Assembly (NCBI RefSeq): GCF_003054445.1
Contig: NC_042506.1
Location: 1,805,501 to 1,869,500, forward strand
Direction of reading: 5' to 3'
DNA: 64,000 nt
Source of the DNA: Pichia kudriavzevii
Taxonomy: Eukaryota; Ascomycota; Pichiomycetes; Pichiales; Pichiaceae
Positions 63,866 to 64,000 of this stretch are shown here, in pieces. The translations under genes and the position numbers were made by a program. Under the pieces are notes generated by a model. That model was not told the DNA's origin and made no database searches. It saw only the letters and a list, made by a program, of their open reading frames with translations. Position 1 is the stretch's first letter. Every line of letters begins with the position of its first letter.

Positions 63866-64000
63866 ATAGTATCTAAAATCCAAATGTAACAGCTAAATAA
63901 ACATGTATATATTCTAACGCTGAATTGTTGTAGTATGATTTGTACGTTTTCCGCTTCCGATACTGGTGAAATCGTTCTAAAGTGTGAAGACTCGAGACGA
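63866..64000. other. 3' flank of MIX23 to window edge
   Basis: 135 bp of AT-rich sequence with no recognisable feature. Confidence 0.4.

Overview
The window is nuclear DNA of a budding yeast (Saccharomycotina). Genes are compact and almost all intron-free, most products align end to end with Saccharomyces cerevisiae proteins from memory, and the one intron I can prove has a textbook TACTAAC branch site. Base composition is AT-rich apart from a few GC-rich islands. A tRNA-Leu(CAG) with U33 and discriminator A73, together with CTG codons at conserved leucines in VPS29, indicates that CUG is read as leucine. A dedicated CAG leucine tRNA, absent from S. cerevisiae, would suit a Pichiaceae-type ('CUG-Leu2') yeast. 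I cannot name the species.

Layout. 1-9.2 kb: 3' end of TOM1, PRP3, HSP10/ATP19 (divergent, sharing a perfect heat-shock element), VPS29/ARD1 (convergent), TRS31 with an unexplained in-frame downstream ORF, tRNA-Leu(UAA) and STS1. 9.2-18.2 kb: MRPS17, then a C2H2 zinc-finger regulator split by an in-frame TAG and flanked by more than 3 kb without genes on each side. 18.2-28 kb: NOG1, a spliced CCCH gene (LEE1-like), MNN9, an ATO/GPR1-type acetate transporter and an EHT1/EEB1-type acyltransferase. 28-45 kb: ECM32, DHR2, OST1, a formin with a Gly-Pro-Asn minisatellite, an RWD-like lysine-rich protein and POT1. 46-55.7 kb: tRNA-Leu(CAG), then ALG1, a coiled-coil protein, ARO1 and RAD59 in tandem on the + strand. 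55.7-64 kb: VPS33, COX9 and COX8 (divergent pair), a decayed coding relic, a TPR protein and MIX23.

These are housekeeping genes: RNA processing and ribosome biogenesis (PRP3, NOG1, DHR2), secretory glycosylation (MNN9, OST1, ALG1), trafficking (VPS29, TRS31, VPS33), mitochondria (HSP10, ATP19, MRPS17, COX8, COX9, MIX23), and carbon or amino-acid metabolism (POT1, ATO, EHT1-like, ARO1). They do not form one pathway. I found no transposon, virus-like element, CRISPR array or biosynthetic cluster. The most unusual items are two reading frames that continue in frame past a TAG, the gene-poor regions around the zinc-finger gene, a decayed relic near 60.5 kb, several expansions or uORFs, and gene order that links separate S. 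cerevisiae loci.
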